This document shows, one piece after another, positions 61,962-64,000 of a stretch of DNA of 64,000 nucleotides. Numbering within the stretch: the stretch's first letter is position 1; each line of letters opens with the position of its first letter. Under the pieces are notes generated by a model. It ran no database searches and had not been told where the DNA came from. It saw nothing but the letters and a program-made list of their open reading frames with translations. The stretch covers positions 434,001-498,000 of the forward strand of contig OY755172.1 of the NCBI GenBank assembly GCA_963576735.1. Reading direction: 5' to 3'. This DNA is from Bedellia somnulentella. Lineage: Eukaryota > Arthropoda > Insecta > Lepidoptera > Bedelliidae. The position numbers were made by a program, and so were the translations under genes.

Positions 61962-63901
61962 ATGCTCCTTAAAGAGAAGATTTGGTCCATACATCCCATT
62001 CCCTTTCTAAATCCTGCTTGCACATCCCAAATTTTATCATCCGTTTCATTCATCACTCTTTCAATCAAAACCTTTGCATACAATTTACCGACAATGCTGA
62101 GTAGGCTAATTCCACGGTAGTTTCTAGCCTCCTGGTGTGACCCCTTTCCTTTATATAAAGGCACAATTACCGCTTTGCACCAGTCTTGTGGCACTTTGCC
62201 ACTCGACCAGCATTTTTGGAAAAGGAAGTACAACCAGGAAGCCACCACCCCTTTACCAGCCCTCAGCATTTCAGTGTTTATCCTGTCATACCCTGCCGCT
62301 TTCCCTAGTTTCATACTTTTCATTGCTTTCATTATTTCTTCCATACTGATCTCACTGTCACTAAAGTCACCCATAACGTCGTTCCAATCAACATTACTGC
62401 TGATTGGCGAAGAAATGGATGAATCCTCTTTTTCAAAGAGTCCCTCAAAATAGTTCTTCCATACTCGTCTTATGCTACTTTCATCCGTCGCCAATTCACC
62501 CTGTTTATCTCTCACAACATTCACTCTCGTGTTTTGGGAAACTCCCTTTTCTTTCCGGATATATTTCCAGAACAACTTTTGGTTATTCCGGAAATTATCA
62601 GAGAGTTTCCTCTCACACCATTCTATCAGATCACGCTTTTTCTTTTCTATTTTCTTCTTAACCTCATTCTTAACTCTCTTATAATCATCTTCACTGTTCT
62701 TCACTACATCATCTGTTACTCTCGCATCCATTCGTTTACTAGCTTTAATCGCTAGTAAATCTAACCAAGCTTTCTTCTTATCTCCAACTGCCTCTTTCAC
62801 ATCTTTATGCCACCAACTTGTTGGTGGTCTATTTGTTCTTTTACTCAATCCACATACTTCCGTCGCACATTCAACCATTGACGATTTGAGCACATCCCAT
62901 ACTTCTTCTATTTCCAATTCATCCTTCATCTCCACGCAACTTAGCCTGTCGTCCAATTTCTTCATATATTCATCTCTAATATTTTCATCCTCTTCCAATT
63001 TCTCCACTTTTATTCTCGCAAATTCAGTTGTCGACACTTTGGCCCTGTGACGCCAACGCGTACACAGTCCCCTTAATCGTGATATCACGAGAAAGTGGTC
63101 TGTGCCAACGTTAATGCCCCTATGGACTCTGGTGTCAACAACCTTTGCTCCTAAGGCTAACCTTTCATCCACTATCACAAAATCTATCATACTTCTCTCG
63201 CTTCCTCTCTGTCTAGTATACATATGGATATCTTTGTGTTCAAACAACGTGTTCGTAACACAAAGATTCCTCTCCAAACATACATCAATCACTTTCTCAC
63301 CATTCTCGTTCACTCTTTTATCACCAAACTTTCCTAAAACTCTTTCACAACCGTTGCGTGACACACCAACCCAACCATTAAAATCTCCTAACATAACAAT
63401 TTTCTCATTTTCATCACACCCATTCGCAACATCGTCTAACAGATTCCAAAACTCCTCCCTCTCGGATAGTGATCTGGACATGTCCGGAGCATACACGCAA
63501 ATTATGCGCATCCGGACAAGCCCTACCTTCACCTTTATCCATAGGAGCCTTGGACTCACACACGTATAATCTTTCATGCACTTAGCCATCCTTTCAGATA
63601 TCAGAAGTCCCACGCCTTGGCAAGCTCTGTTACTCTCGGCAACTCCTGACCAGATAGCTGTAAATGGGCCAAGTTGTGAAACCTCTTTTCCCTTGCGCTT
63701 CGTTTCATTTACACAAAGAAAATCTAGTTTTCTTTCTTCCATAATCAAACATACTTCATCTAATTTTTCATGCATCCCTCCACACACATTCATCGTACTA
63801 AAGCGGGTCTCTTTAGCCCACTTTTCGCCCCGTGAGGAACCACGGCGTGATGAGTGGCGAGCCACATCGCCACCACCGCGTTTAATTGTTTGTAAACACA
63901 T
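61962..63901 (-). CDS. LINE-A endonuclease and first half of reverse transcriptase
   Basis: About 645 residues are LINE-A; the rest of the open frame below 61962 is LINE-F tail and Dong-like sequence. APE endonuclease (about 30-270): RFSTMNVCGGMHEK, FLCVNETKRKGKE, CVYAPDMSRSLSE, VMLGDFNGWVG and GTDHFLVISRLR. Then a linker with basic coiled-coil-like sequence (KKKIEKKKRDLIEW), and RT motifs KAAGYDRINTEML, YRGISLLSIVGKLYAKVLIE and AGFRKGMGCMDQIFSLRSI, where the reading frame meets the LINE-F tail. The remaining RT is at 56248-57256. The Met at 63901 precedes the endonuclease by ~30 residues and is a reasonable start. Confidence 0.88.
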
Positions 63902-64000
63902 TTGGTTCCCACGGAAAGCAAGGGAAATATACTGTCCGCCTAGCCAGAGCCCCGCTTGACTAGGTAAGGTTATTTAGTACCCGGAGTTCACCAGGCTCCG
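63902..64000 (-). other. Probable LINE-A 5' UTR, running off the window
   Basis: No ORF. Moderately GC-rich sequence directly upstream of the LINE-A start; the other boundary is not visible. Confidence 0.5.

Noticed and set aside
62137..63959. Plus-strand frames opposite LINE-A
   Set aside because: Antisense to the endonuclease/RT frame with no recognisable domain.

Overview
The window looks like intergenic or intronic DNA from a moth or butterfly. It is AT-rich eukaryotic sequence with spliceable exons (GT/GC...AG), a Helitron of the lepidopteran Lep1 type (starts TCTATACTAATATTATAAAG, ends CTAG|T), tRNA-derived SINEs, copia, BEL/Pao and Ty3/gypsy LTR elements, several endonuclease-type LINEs and an R4/Dong-like LINE. 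I see no conserved single-copy host gene. Nearly everything recognisable is a transposable element, often nested two or three deep, and clade names are judged by eye.

Four families recur and have working names here. LINE-A is an APE-type LINE whose 3' end is (TATG)n. REP-A is a ~240 bp SINE-like repeat whose last ~50 bp resemble the LINE-A 3' end. SINE-B is a ~365 bp tRNA-derived SINE. LINE-D and LINE-E are CR1/Jockey-type relatives.

Layout. 1-5 kb: LINE-A tail, a Helitron-like helicase fragment (copy 1) with a long 3' foldback, SINE-B, a MITE piece and a ~60 bp-unit minisatellite made from the LINE-A 3' end. 5.4-13.5 kb (minus): a multi-exon P-element/THAP9-like transposase gene with consistent splice phases and one frameshift, carrying in one intron a deleted gypsy element (8.36-11.59 kb) with identical LTRs and a 17-copy dyad array. 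13.5-14.74 kb (plus): a THAP exon and an inverted identical copy of one exon of that gene, ending at a 200-N gap. 15-24 kb: hAT, Helitron, REP-A and SINE-B debris. 24.0-32.0 kb: 5'-truncated LINE-D inside REP-A, itself split by a BEL/Pao element, each with a target-site duplication. 33.4-40 kb: tRNA-like repeats, Helitron copy 2 and LINE-E (993-codon ORF) between 57-bp inverted repeats. 40.2-47.9 kb: a full RTE-like LINE inside REP-A (12-bp TSD), split by a nearly intact copia element with identical LTRs. 48-56 kb: mostly unassigned DNA with SINE and LINE fragments. 56.0-63.9 kb: LINE-A split by LINE-F, whose (ATT)n tail received a truncated Dong-like element.

The window therefore holds no metabolic pathway or operon. 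The biology is transposon replication, parasitism (REP-A probably on LINE-A machinery) and one possibly host-retained or recently active P-like transposase. The strongest candidates for something new are the P-like gene with its tandemly duplicated phase-1 exons and nearby inversion, the Helitron-associated foldback, and the dyad array in the gypsy element.
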